Below, piece by piece: positions 42,964 to 51,607 of a stretch of DNA of 60,972 nt. Position numbers and translations under genes: made by a program. Origin of the DNA: Spirochaetales bacterium. GTDB taxonomy: Bacteria > Spirochaetota > Spirochaetia > UBA9216. Numbering within the stretch: the first letter of the stretch is position 1; every line of letters begins with the position of its first letter. The notes beneath the pieces are model-generated. The model did no database searches. It was not told the origin of the DNA and saw only the letters and a list, made by a program, of their open reading frames with translations. Location: NCBI GenBank assembly GCA_016342585.1, contig JAEINK010000028.1:1-60972 (forward strand), written 5' to 3'.

Positions 42964-44760
42964 TTAGTCTCTTTTTCTACTCGAGTTTCCCCCGTATTTC
43001 TTACCAGAAGACCTGCCACCATATTTACCAGCAGGTCTGCCACCCTGTCTTCCTCCGTCGCTTCCGCCTCTTCTGTAAGTGTTGGGTTGTCGAGCGTCTT
43101 CCTGGACTGAGATTTTCTTGCCCTGAAAGGATGCACTGTTTAATTTATTGGCTACTTCATCTGCTCTGTCAGATTCTATCTCAAACAATGACCATGATCT
43201 GTCGATGTCTATTTTTCCAAGCTGGATCTTTTCATCCCGGAATTCCTTGTTTACGATATTAATAATTTCGGGAGGAAGAACGTTGTCTTTTCTTCCCAGA
43301 TTAATCTGGAAGGTCTTGTAACGACCGGATCCTCCACCACGACGTCCACCCTCATTTCGTTTGCCATATTGGCCCCGTTCGTTTCGACCTCTTCCTTCTG
43401 CATTAGACCTGCCTCGACCGTCTCTTTCTCCTTTTCGGATAGGACTTAAGTCAGGTGTATTTTTATAGTAGGTCAGGAACTGGTTGAACTCAAGGGATAC
43501 AAAATGCTTAAGAAGTTCTTCCCTGTCGAGAGATGCAAGTTTTTCTTCAATTATACTAAGGTAGGGGGCGATCTGGCTCTCATCGACATTAACAGAATGG
43601 ACCCTGTCGATCAGGTGCATAAGCTGTCTTTCACAGATATCGCTACCTTTTGGAACCTGGCCTTCGGTTATCTTCTGGCCGAGGGTTCTTTCAATCATTC
43701 TGATCTTATGCCCCTCTTTCATGTTGATAATCGCCAGGGACATCCCTTTTCTGCCCGCACGGCCCGTTCGTCCGCTTCGGTGCACATAGTTAGCTTTTTC
43801 ATCGGGGAGATCATAGTGGATAATATGGGTGAGGTCATTAACATCGATTCCCCGGGCGGCCACATCGGTGGCCACCAGAATCTGAAACCCTTTTACCCTG
43901 AATTTACTCATGACACCATCTCTCTGATACTGAGAGAGGTCACTGTGTATTGCTTCGGCACTATATCCATCTTTAATAAGTTTATCGGCAATTTCCTGAG
44001 TACTTATTTTCGTTCGACAGAATACAATTCCATAAATAGAAGGGTGGATATCCAGGAGTCTCTTCAAAGCCGGGTATTTATCCCTGGAGTGAACCATGTA
44101 ATATTTATGTTCAATATTTTCAGACCCTGCATTTTTCTTGCCGACAGTAAACCGCTCCGGTTCTGTCATGTACTCTGAGGCTATACGGGCAACATCCGAC
44201 GGCATGGTGGCTGATAGAAGAAGAACGTTTTTATCTTCGGGAGTATTTTCAAGGATCGCATCAAGCTCTTCCTTGAACCCCATGTTGAGCATAATATCCG
44301 CTTCATCGAGTACAACTCTTTCAATTTCGGATATATTGATCTTTCCACGTTTGATCAAATCAACCAGTCGGCCGGGGGTTGCCACAACAATCTGAGACCC
44401 TCTTCGGAGCTCCTGTATTTGAGTAACGATATTTGCTCCTCCGTAAACGGGAGTAACATTTAAACCGTGGATATGCTTTGCAAATTGCTTGAGATCTGCG
44501 CTTATCTGAAGACAGAGTTCTCGGGTTGGTGAGAGAATAAGAGCCTTTGGTGCTTTCTTCGACGTATCTGCAAAGTTCACCAGTGGGAGTCCAAAAGCTG
44601 CTGTTTTTCCTGTACCCGTCTGGGCAAGGCCGACAAGATCCTTTTTCTCTGCGAGCATGAAGGGGATCACCTTCTCTTGTATTTCTGTTGGGGTTTCAAA
44701 TCCCCACTCCTCAATTGCTGTCAGGATTTCCGGTTTCAAACCAAAAGAATTAAAATCCAT
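42964..44760 (-). CDS. deaD: DEAD-box RNA helicase, DeaD/CsdA type
   Basis: 598 residues. Helicase core: Q-motif region ETPTEIQEKVIPFML, AQTGTGKTAAFG, PTRELCLQ, TPGRLVDLI, LDEADIML, SATMPSD, VATDVAARGID, HRSGRTGRAGR. A basic linker with RG-rich repeats (about 440-475) leads to a DbpA/CsdA-type RNA-binding domain (FQINLGRKDNVLPPEIINIVNKEF, about 480-555) and an Arg-Gly-Ser tail. It should act in ribosome assembly or mRNA remodelling, especially in cold. AAGGAAGG precedes the ATG. Its first 11 bases overlap the end of the deacetylase gene, suggesting co-transcription. Confidence 0.93.
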   Translation of the reverse strand: MDFNSFGLKPEILTAIEEWGFETPTEIQEKVIPFMLAEKKDLVGLAQTGTGKTAAFGLPLVNFADTSKKAPKALILSPTRELCLQISADLKQFAKHIHGLNVTPVYGGANIVTQIQELRRGSQIVVATPGRLVDLIKRGKINISEIERVVLDEADIMLNMGFKEELDAILENTPEDKNVLLLSATMPSDVARIASEYMTEPERFTVGKKNAGSENIEHKYYMVHSRDKYPALKRLLDIHPSIYGIVFCRTKISTQEIADKLIKDGYSAEAIHSDLSQYQRDGVMSKFRVKGFQILVATDVAARGIDVNDLTHIIHYDLPDEKANYVHRSGRTGRAGRKGMSLAIINMKEGHKIRMIERTLGQKITEGQVPKGSDICERQLMHLIDRVHSVNVDESQIAPYLSIIEEKLASLDREELLKHFVSLEFNQFLTYYKNTPDLSPIRKGERDGRGRSNAEGRGRNERGQYGKRNEGGRRGGGSGRYKTFQINLGRKDNVLPPEIINIVNKEFRDEKIQLGKIDIDRSWSLFEIESDRADEVANKLNSASFQGKKISVQEDARQPNTYRRGGSDGGRQGGRPAGKYGGRSSGKKYGGNSSRKRD

Positions 44761-45949
44761 ATGTATACCTTCCTTTTTCCGAAGGCGGATGAGGTATCAA
44801 ATCTGCAAGGATTCGGGAATCATCTCTGTAGAGAATAATAACAGTACCGTCGGCGGAATAAATTCTACCGTTCCAGTCAAAGGGGAGATTAATCGCCAGG
44901 GTTATAGGAACAGGACGCGCAGTGTACTCCATAGGGAAGGAAAGGTCAATGACCAAGCTGGTCTCTGTGAACTTGATGATTTCTATGTCGGTATTGTCTC
45001 TTTGATGGATATACTGATATACCGTCCCAAAGGGGGCTGCCCATATCTCCTTCCGGGAAATATAATTAAGGATCGATCTGAAATCTTTCTCTGGAATTGC
45101 TTCCCATCCCAGAGCCTCCTTTGGAATACCCTCTTTCTCTATTCCATGAAGGCAGAGGGAAAGCCAACCGCCCTTTGAATATACATCCGTCGCAAGACTC
45201 TCCCATTCGGAAATCTCCTGGTTGGAGAGGAGGGCATAAGAGGGAATGGCTCCGGGGTTTGGCGGGCTCACCAGGTTTGACGCAGGGATGTCTGTAATTT
45301 TTGAAGGATAGATAGAACCAGTTCTCGCGACCATATAGTGGTCGAGAATTTTTTCCTGGGAATACTCTGTATACCGGAAATAAGGCCAGGCAAATGCTGT
45401 TATCTTAGAATTTGTGTTTTTTTCAATCTCTTCGCGAGAACCGTAAAATTCATGATTGAGGATATCAATACCATCCTCTTTTTTTTCTGTCGCACGAAGA
45501 TCAAGGTGATTAACGCTATGGCTTCCAATTTCATGGCCGGCCCGGCCCATCTGGCCTGCCTGTTTCCAGGACATGAGCTGTCTTTCACTTCCATAGTCGT
45601 TCCAAATGCCGCTTTCCCGCCCCTTTACCATCAGGAAGAAGGTCCCTTTTAAGTTGTATTCTTCCATAATAGGGAAGGCGGCCAAATAATGGTCCAGGGT
45701 TCCATCATCAAAAGTTAAAGAGCAGGCTGCCTTTGCATCTCCATACCATCGAGTGATCGACACTTCCGGTTTAGGATAGAGCGTTATATCTGCCCCGGGG
45801 TAAAGCCTTGAAGCTGTTTGGTCTTCGTTTTGCCCTGCTCTGTCATTCTTCCGGTTACCCATGGTTTCACATCCTGAAAGTATTAAAATAGAGATAAGAA
45901 AAAGTAGTTGGATTGATTTGCTTGTGAGGCCTTGCTCATGCCGGATCAT
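44750..45949 (-). CDS. Polysaccharide deacetylase family lipoprotein
   Basis: 399 residues from ATG 45949. A lipoprotein signal (LLFLISILILSGC) is followed by a NodB-type deacetylase domain with SLTFDDGTLDHYLAAFPI (metal Asp pair) and GHEIGSHSVNHLDLR (metal histidines); the AFAWPYFRY and LSLCLHGIEKEG motifs complete it. A C-terminal beta-rich module (about 310-399) is unassigned. It would remove N-acetyl groups from an envelope glycan. A start at 45970 (TTG) is possible but the promoter places +1 at 45949. Overlap with deaD by 11 bases is odd for unrelated functions. Confidence 0.83.
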   Translation of the reverse strand: MIRHEQGLTSKSIQLLFLISILILSGCETMGNRKNDRAGQNEDQTASRLYPGADITLYPKPEVSITRWYGDAKAACSLTFDDGTLDHYLAAFPIMEEYNLKGTFFLMVKGRESGIWNDYGSERQLMSWKQAGQMGRAGHEIGSHSVNHLDLRATEKKEDGIDILNHEFYGSREEIEKNTNSKITAFAWPYFRYTEYSQEKILDHYMVARTGSIYPSKITDIPASNLVSPPNPGAIPSYALLSNQEISEWESLATDVYSKGGWLSLCLHGIEKEGIPKEALGWEAIPEKDFRSILNYISRKEIWAAPFGTVYQYIHQRDNTDIEIIKFTETSLVIDLSFPMEYTARPVPITLAINLPFDWNGRIYSADGTVIILYRDDSRILADLIPHPPSEKGRYTYGF

Positions 45950-45956
45950 CCTATAT

Positions 45957-45985
45957 ATTATGAGGGACAAAGCTTCACTTGTTAA
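45957..45985 (-). promoter_or_regulatory. Leaderless promoter of deacetylase gene
   Basis: On the minus strand TTAACA (45985-45980), 17 bp, CATAAT (45962-45957), then 7 bases to the ATG at 45949. Both hexamers match consensus at five of six positions. Confidence 0.6.
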
Positions 45986-46067
45986 GTATTTTTTGTAAAA
46001 ATTTTGTGCTGAGAAGGTTCCCGCTTTATTCGAGCCGGATTGAACCCTCTGCTTGCTGCGGGTATAG

Positions 46068-47702
46068 TCATTCGGAACCTTTTTCCAGGAGTTTCCCCTT
46101 TTTTACCATGAGGACTGTTTTTGAAGTCGCTTTACCGGAAGATACCCATCGATGGGAACCAAAGAAGACCGACACATTCCCAAAAATCTGTTGTTCCACC
46201 GTAAGATGGGCGTTTTCATCGATTTTCTGCTCTCTTTTCATCTCATGCAAATCCTTTAAGCCCTCACTAACCTGAGTATTCAATTTTACAGATTTATCCT
46301 GCAGCTGAGTAAGGGCCGTTGAGAGTTTATCCTGGGGTATCTCAAGGGGCGTTTCTGCTGCCCCCCCCTTTTTTATAGCTGCTTTTATCTGCCGTATCTG
46401 CAGATCTGTTTTATCAATTTCGGAATTGGTGATTTTTATTTTCTCTTCCAGGGCTTCCTGTTTTTTATAATCCGCAAGGCTTAGTCCAAGATGAACCTCT
46501 GTCTGTGGTTCATTTATACTCCCGAGTTTTTTACATTTTAGACTCCCACCTGCGGCCATCTGCCCGCCAAATATCTCTGCCCGTTTTCCGGAGAGTATAA
46601 TATCTTTCTCACCCATGACATTAGAGTGCATGATTGCCTCCTCTACATAGATATTTCCTTTACAGTAGATCGTTGCATTTTCAATATATTTTGCGTAGAG
46701 ATCTCCCCCGCAGGTTATTATTCCCTCATCATTTCCTGAAATGCCGGCTTTTAGAACCATATCGCCCCCTGAGGTAATATTTATCTTACTCACCGATTTG
46801 CCGATCTGGATATCGCCGTCGGTTTTTACAGTGAAGCCATCCGCAATTCGGCCCTGAACATCGATGGCTCCCTTGAAATCCATGTTGCCATTGGAATAAT
46901 CTATATTCTCTACCGTAACAAGAGGTTCGATTATCACACCCGTAGTAGTCAGTTTGACATTGCCCGTTACCTGTGCTGTAATCTCTCTTCCATCGGCAGA
47001 GAGGAGGGTCCCTTCTCCTGCTTTTAAGGCGGAGTCGGCTCCTCCCGTCCGGGCAGGGAGGGGATTTCCCCTGACATCCATCCCGTCTTCCGGGGTAATC
47101 GGGGCAAGGAGCCTTGCGAGAATATCACCTTCATCCCTGTTCTGTATGAAGTTCAGTTCCTTCAAATCAATCCTTTCATAATCCAGCTCCCTGAAAGGTT
47201 TCCCCCTGTCGGTTTCAAAGAGGTATTCAATTCTGGCTGTCTCTTCATCAACGGGAGGACGGCCATGAGCAATGAGTACGGGTTGCCCGTAGATTTTTCG
47301 CCTGAGGATTGATGCGAGGGCCTCCTCCTGGAGCCCGAATACGACGCCTGCTTCTTTGAGCGCTTTTATCAGCTTTTCTTCCGAAAGGGGCTCTCCCCCT
47401 TGTCTTTCGGATGTTATCGTTACTGAAGCCGACATATTATCTTCACTTATGCTGGTCGTTATTTCTGGGCCAAGTTTTTCACCATCGGGCCATTGGATGA
47501 GTTTAGACGGGAGGCCTTCCGCTTTTTCAATGATATCTCTGATTATCTGCTGTCTTACAGATGGGATCCCGAGGAGTTGAATCCTTCCACTGACATTTTC
47601 AACATATACGGGTCTTCCCCCTTTTTCCGGCGGGAAAACCGTAAGACAGGCCCATCCCTCTTTGTAAAATAATTGAAATGTACCATCGTGCTTTATGCTC
47701 AA
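46068..47702 (-). CDS. FapA/DUF342 polymer-forming protein
   Basis: 544 residues. The FapA layout is clear: an N-terminal domain (about 1-170), a central right-handed beta-helix region rich in Gly with repeating VQGRIADGFTVKTDGDIQIGKSV and CKGNIYVEEAIMHSNVMG strands (about 215-395), and a C-terminal coiled coil (about 400-480, EALEEKIKITNSEIDKTDLQI). Such proteins are common in spirochaetes and other flagellates and are called flagellar assembly protein A, but their role is unclear. Start is TTG at 47702 with a GGGGG element about 8 bases upstream; the second half of the same stretch reads KHDGTFQLFY. Confidence 0.82.
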   Translation of the reverse strand: MSIKHDGTFQLFYKEGWACLTVFPPEKGGRPVYVENVSGRIQLLGIPSVRQQIIRDIIEKAEGLPSKLIQWPDGEKLGPEITTSISEDNMSASVTITSERQGGEPLSEEKLIKALKEAGVVFGLQEEALASILRRKIYGQPVLIAHGRPPVDEETARIEYLFETDRGKPFRELDYERIDLKELNFIQNRDEGDILARLLAPITPEDGMDVRGNPLPARTGGADSALKAGEGTLLSADGREITAQVTGNVKLTTTGVIIEPLVTVENIDYSNGNMDFKGAIDVQGRIADGFTVKTDGDIQIGKSVSKINITSGGDMVLKAGISGNDEGIITCGGDLYAKYIENATIYCKGNIYVEEAIMHSNVMGEKDIILSGKRAEIFGGQMAAGGSLKCKKLGSINEPQTEVHLGLSLADYKKQEALEEKIKITNSEIDKTDLQIRQIKAAIKKGGAAETPLEIPQDKLSTALTQLQDKSVKLNTQVSEGLKDLHEMKREQKIDENAHLTVEQQIFGNVSVFFGSHRWVSSGKATSKTVLMVKKGKLLEKGSE

Positions 47703-47825
47703 AATCAGTTGCCCCCGGTGAACCCCTCTCCGTCACTCTGTCCCGTTTTATCAGATCTGTATGAGATCGCTTTAGAAAAATAGTTTACCATGAAATTGTA
47801 TTTTTTTTAATTCGCTTTTTCCCGT

Positions 47826-47854
47826 TTGACAGAATCTTACGACCGGTTTACGAT
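47826..47854 (+). promoter_or_regulatory. Promoter of orphan membrane protein
   Basis: TTGACA (47826-47831) and TACGAT (47849-47854) are spaced by 17 bp, with an AAGGAG Shine-Dalgarno downstream before the ATG at 47895. Confidence 0.65.
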
Positions 47855-47894
47855 TAAAAATAATTGATGTTCAAGTTTAAAAAGGAGTAGTAGA

Positions 47895-48548
47895 ATGACC
47901 CAAGCCTCTTTGGATGCCCTTAACGGTCTTCGTGATTTATCAATGATGAAGTGGTATGTGATACCGCTTCTTGCTATAGTATTCTATATTTATACGAAAG
48001 AGATAAAACTTGCCCGGGAGACGGGGGATTGGAATCCCATTTTTGCCGGGCTGGCTGTATTCGGTATTGATTTTTTTAATGAAACCTGGAACGGCTGGGT
48101 ACTGAATATTACGGGATACTCGGCGTTCTGGACGGCCCCGGGGGATACAGCCCTGCGCACTATGGTCGGTTGGAACATTGAAATAATGTTTATGTTCTCC
48201 CTTCTGGGAATAATCTTCTATCACACCCTGACCGACAGTCGCCTTCACAGGATCTTCCGGATTCCGGAGCAGTGGTTCTGGGCAATCGGTTACTCGGTAT
48301 TCTGTGTTTTTATTGAGACTTTTCTTAATAAGGGTGATCTCCTCGTTTGGGCATATCCATTCTGGGATAGAACATTTGCCGGGATTTGGCTGATATTCTT
48401 TATCGGATATTTCCACTTTTTTGTGGGAGCAATAATTGTTATTAACCTATCATCTATCCGCTCAAAGGTGATTGCTATCGGTGTGATCTATGCCATTCCT
48501 GTCGTTATGAACATCATCGGAATGGGAATTCTCGGGTGGAAATACTGA
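47895..48548 (+). CDS. Integral membrane protein of unknown function
   Basis: 217 residues with about six membrane helices: approximately 19-34, 46-66, 90-112, 127-147, 155-182 and 190-214. It is rich in Trp and Phe, with notable motifs FGIDFFNETWNGWVLNITG, GWNIEIMFMFSLLG and YFHFFVGAIIV. The embedded Asp/Asn/Glu (IDFFNETWNGW, VFIETFLNKGD) suggest a conserved polar site within the membrane. I do not recognise the family. It has its own promoter and AAGGAG site, and lies directly before the cobalamin riboswitch but outside its control. Confidence 0.75.
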   Translation: MTQASLDALNGLRDLSMMKWYVIPLLAIVFYIYTKEIKLARETGDWNPIFAGLAVFGIDFFNETWNGWVLNITGYSAFWTAPGDTALRTMVGWNIEIMFMFSLLGIIFYHTLTDSRLHRIFRIPEQWFWAIGYSVFCVFIETFLNKGDLLVWAYPFWDRTFAGIWLIFFIGYFHFFVGAIIVINLSSIRSKVIAIGVIYAIPVVMNIIGMGILGWKY

Positions 48549-48566
48549 TATAAGAGGTTCGCGAAC

Positions 48567-48595
48567 TTGTAAGCGAATAATATCTATGCCATAAT
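48567..48595 (+). promoter_or_regulatory. Promoter of btuFCD riboswitch transcript
   Basis: TTGTAA (48567-48572), 17 bp, CATAAT (48590-48595). The predicted start near 48602 coincides with the beginning of the conserved riboswitch core. Confidence 0.6.
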
Positions 48596-48601
48596 TGATT
48601 T

Positions 48602-48710
48602 ACAGGAACCGGGGGAAGTGAGGTGAGATACCTCCGCGGACCCGCCGCTGTAAGCCTGAATCTTTTCAGGTTAAGCCAGAATGCCCGGAAACTGAACCTA
48701 TTAACTGTTC
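48602..48710 (+). ncRNA. Cobalamin riboswitch
   Basis: The region contains the recognisable cobalamin aptamer elements in order: a GGAACCGGGGGAAGTGAGGTGAGA segment split over 48605-48629, the CCGCGGACCCGCCGCTGTAA core at 48633-48652, a variable hairpin (GCCTGAA/TTCAGGTT, about 48653-48672) and the B12 box AGCCAGAATGCCCGG (48674-48688). It precedes btuFCD, which is the expected target. Adenosyl- versus methylcobalamin preference cannot be told. Confidence 0.93.
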
Positions 48711-48767
48711 GAACTTCGTGGAATAAGTTGGAATAGGCGACAATCCTTCTGTCCCTGTTACCATTTG

Positions 48768-48799
48768 ATATCCTCAGATTTTCGGAAAATGAGGAATAT
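48768..48799 (+). promoter_or_regulatory. Riboswitch expression platform hairpin masking the btuF Shine-Dalgarno
   Basis: CCTC (48772-48775) pairs with GAGG (48791-48794), the Shine-Dalgarno of btuF; ATTT/AAAT extend the stem inside and ATAT/ATAT outside, with a small AG bulge and TCGG-type loop. When formed, it blocks ribosome binding, which indicates translational control. Confidence 0.7.
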
Positions 48800-48800
48800 A

Positions 48801-49745
48801 ATGTTTAAACGAATAATTTTCATTCTTATCCTTCTCCCTCCTGTTGTCATTTATGCGGGTGGAAATCAGGAAGCCTCTTCTGGTGATCAGAAGGGGGGCG
48901 GAGCTGTTTCGGAGAGTATTGTTCTGGATGGTTCTTTCTCTCTTGAAGTAACTGATTCTGCAGGTAAGGTGATCAGCCTTGATTCTCCTCCTGTTCGTGT
49001 TGTCTCCCTTGGTCCCAATATAACCGAAACTGTTTATGCTCTCGGGAAAGGTCACCTCCTTGTGGGGCGTTCCGACTGGTGTAACTACCCTCCGGAAGTA
49101 GAATCTATTTCTCCTGTCGGTGATATTCAAAGTCCCAGTGTGGAAACGATTCTGTCGCTTGGTCCGGATCTGATCCTTGCCTCTTCACATGCTCCTATGG
49201 AGGAGCTTGATCTGCTGACCAATGCCGGTGTTGCTTCGGCTGTTTTTTATGGTCCTCAGGAATTTACCGGGGCCTATGAGGTTCTCCGGGGGGTGGCAGG
49301 ACTTTTGGGGGCTCAGGAGAGGGGCGAGGAAATTATTTCTGAAATGAGCGGTAAGGCTGGCCGGGTGGAAGAAAAAGTGTCAGGCATGGTGCGAAAACCT
49401 TCAGTTTACTTCGTTGTCGGATTTGGAGAAGGGGGGGACTGGACTGCCGGTGGGGGAACCTTCATTAATGAGATGATTACCATGGCCGGTGGGCTTAATA
49501 TTGCCGGAGACGTGGATGGATGGTCTTACTCACTTGAAAAGCTCATTGAGAAAGATCCTGAGATCATTCTAATCAATAATGGTCTTGGTGATATCTTCTC
49601 CTCGGCTCCCTTCTACTCTGATCTTACAGCCGTCAAGGAGGGGCATGTTTATGAGGTGGATGAAAATGTAATTGTTCGCCAGGGTCCCCGTCTGGCCGAA
49701 GGACTTGAAATTTTGAATAATGTCTTTACCTCCTATGTGGAATAA
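48801..49745 (+). CDS. btuF: Cobalamin ABC transporter substrate-binding protein
   Basis: 314 residues. Signal peptide with a spirochaete-like IYAGGNQEASS end, then the helical-backbone binding-protein fold (type III): RVVSLGPNITETVYALGKGHLLVGRSDWCNYPPEV, DIQSPSVETILSLGPDLILASS, GGGTFINEMITMAGG and GPRLAEGLEIL. The riboswitch upstream supports a B12 compound rather than iron-siderophore as substrate. ATG at 48801 has GAGGA 5 bases upstream; a longer frame from 48765 would start inside the regulatory hairpin. btuC follows after 5 bases. Confidence 0.9.
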   Translation: MFKRIIFILILLPPVVIYAGGNQEASSGDQKGGGAVSESIVLDGSFSLEVTDSAGKVISLDSPPVRVVSLGPNITETVYALGKGHLLVGRSDWCNYPPEVESISPVGDIQSPSVETILSLGPDLILASSHAPMEELDLLTNAGVASAVFYGPQEFTGAYEVLRGVAGLLGAQERGEEIISEMSGKAGRVEEKVSGMVRKPSVYFVVGFGEGGDWTAGGGTFINEMITMAGGLNIAGDVDGWSYSLEKLIEKDPEIILINNGLGDIFSSAPFYSDLTAVKEGHVYEVDENVIVRQGPRLAEGLEILNNVFTSYVE

Positions 49746-49750
49746 ATAGT

Positions 49751-50776
49751 TTGAAAAGGATCCTCATAGGTGCCGCGGCTGTTTTGATTACTTTTATACT
49801 CATACTCTTTGCCGTAACCTTCGGTGCCGTCAGGATTTCACCCGATGCCATCCTATCGGTTTTCACCGGCCTTTTTACCGGGGAGACTGGAGCCGGCCTC
49901 CATAAGGCTCAGCTGATCCTTTTGAAATTACGATTACCCCGTGTCCTTCTCGCGGCCATTGCCGGTGCCGGACTGGGAATTTCAGGAGCTGTTTTTCAGG
50001 GCGTCTTTCGGAATCCTCTGGCCGAACCCTACCTTCTTGGTGTCTCTTCGGGGGCGGCACTTGGTGCAACCCTTGCCTTTGTTTTTACCTTTGATATGGT
50101 GACTAATGTTGCCATGGGTCTTGGCGGTGTTACGATCGCCGCCTTTGGAGGTGCTATCGGTTCAACCCTCCTTGTCTTTTTCCTTGCCGGAGGAGTGAAC
50201 CGTGATTTTTCATTTCTGCTTTTGGCAGGAATTGCCATGAGTTATATTTTTCAGGCTGTTATCTCGTTTCTTATGATGATGAACCGGAATGAACTCGATC
50301 GAATCATTTTCTGGATGATGGGAAGTTTTTCTTCTGCCAGTTGGCCGAAGGTGATTACATCCGGCGTCTTTGTGTTCATTGCCTCACTCTTTTTAATTTT
50401 AAACGGACGGCGTCTGAATATACTCTCGCTGGGGAATCAGGAAGCCTTTTCTCTTGGACTGGATCCTAGAAAAACGGGACTCCTCCTCCTCTCTGTTGCT
50501 TCTCTTATAACCGCCTCTGTTATATCCGTTTCAGGTATCATCGGATTTGTGGGGCTTTTAGTCCCCCATATGGTCCGGTATGTTACAGGACCTGATCACC
50601 GGAAGGTTTTGCCCTATTCAGCTCTCGCCGGTGCTTTGCTGTTAGTTTATGCGGACCTTGCGGCAAGGACACTTATCCCTCCCAAGGAAATTCCAATCGG
50701 GGTGATTACAGCCTTGATCGGCGGGCCCTTTTTCCTTATTCAGCTTAAGTTTAAGAGTTGGAGGCGGGGCGTATGA
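49751..50776 (+). CDS. btuC: Cobalamin ABC transporter permease
   Basis: 341 residues of the FecCD/BtuC permease family with about ten membrane helices. Conserved stretches: LLKLRLPRVLLAAIAGAGLGISGAVFQGVFRNPLAEPYLLGVSSGAALGA, GSFSSASWPKV, GIIGFVGLLVPHMVRYVTGPDHRKVLPYSAL and the C-terminal EIPIGVITALIGGPFFL. It forms the channel for B12 uptake with BtuF and the ATPase. Start is TTG at 49751 with a weak GGA upstream; the ATPase gene overlaps its stop by 4 bases. Confidence 0.92.
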   Translation: MKRILIGAAAVLITFILILFAVTFGAVRISPDAILSVFTGLFTGETGAGLHKAQLILLKLRLPRVLLAAIAGAGLGISGAVFQGVFRNPLAEPYLLGVSSGAALGATLAFVFTFDMVTNVAMGLGGVTIAAFGGAIGSTLLVFFLAGGVNRDFSFLLLAGIAMSYIFQAVISFLMMMNRNELDRIIFWMMGSFSSASWPKVITSGVFVFIASLFLILNGRRLNILSLGNQEAFSLGLDPRKTGLLLLSVASLITASVISVSGIIGFVGLLVPHMVRYVTGPDHRKVLPYSALAGALLLVYADLAARTLIPPKEIPIGVITALIGGPFFLIQLKFKSWRRGV

Positions 50777-51567
50777 GTCATAAAAATGAGATTAATCTTG
50801 AACTGAAGGAGGCGGAATTCAGTTACAAGGGAGGCTTCTGTCTGAAGCCTGTGAGTCATACTTTTCGCTCGGGGACATTTTCTGTCCTTCTTGGACCCAA
50901 TGGTTCGGGAAAGACCACTCTATTCACCCTCCTGAACGGGATTCAGAAACCGGAGAGGGGCGGTGTGTTTATTGATGGCCAGCCTGTTCATCATATACCT
51001 CCCCGGGCCAGGGCTAAAATAATCGGGCTTATCCCCCAGATAAATGATCGTCCCTTCGGTTACACCGTGGAAGATATGGTGAAGATGGGTAGATATCCTC
51101 ATCAGGGACTACTCGGAAGGGAGGGACCGGTTGATATTCGTATCGTCGAAGAGACCCTCGAGAGGCTCGATCTTATAAAATTACGGACTCGTTCAATCAA
51201 GGAGTTGAGTGGCGGGGAGTACCAGCGGGTTCTTCTCGGGAGAGTTCTTGTACAGCAGCCTTCAATCCTACTGCTCGATGAACCGGCCAATCACCTTGAT
51301 CTTAAACACCAGCTTACCCTGCTTTCTCTCCTTAAAGAGGAGACCAGGCTGGGGGCAATTGTTATTACGGTTCTTCATGATATAAATCAGGCCCTTTTGT
51401 ATGGTGATTGGGGTTTGCTTCTTGAAGAGGGGGTTTGTATCAGCTCCGGAAAACCGCAGGAACTCCTGACCCCGGATCTGATAAGTCGGGTGTATCAGGT
51501 TGAACTTGCTGAGTACAAAAATGAAGACGGCAGTCGAACACTTTTAGGACCTGGAGGCAAGATTTAA
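50773..51567 (+). CDS. btuD: Cobalamin ABC transporter ATP-binding protein
   Basis: 264 residues: Walker A GPNGSGKTT, Q-loop LIPQINDRPFGYTVEDMVKMGRYPHQG, signature LSGGEYQRVLLGRVLVQQP, Walker B ILLLDEPANHLDL, and VLHDINQALLYGD. It is the ATPase of the FecE/BtuD class. The ATG at 50773 overlaps the permease stop by 4 bases and follows GGAGG; a longer frame from 50758 is not needed. Last gene of the operon; it converges on the diguanylate cyclase gene. Confidence 0.9.
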   Translation: MSHKNEINLELKEAEFSYKGGFCLKPVSHTFRSGTFSVLLGPNGSGKTTLFTLLNGIQKPERGGVFIDGQPVHHIPPRARAKIIGLIPQINDRPFGYTVEDMVKMGRYPHQGLLGREGPVDIRIVEETLERLDLIKLRTRSIKELSGGEYQRVLLGRVLVQQPSILLLDEPANHLDLKHQLTLLSLLKEETRLGAIVITVLHDINQALLYGDWGLLLEEGVCISSGKPQELLTPDLISRVYQVELAEYKNEDGSRTLLGPGGKI

Positions 51568-51607
51568 GTTTACAGGATTTGGACAAATCAGGTTTATCCT
51601 ATCAACT

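Noticed and set aside
51576..51589. Terminator between btuD and diguanylate cyclase (GATTTG/CAAATC)
   Set aside because: Six A/T-rich pairs with a 2-base loop and no T-run; too weak to call.
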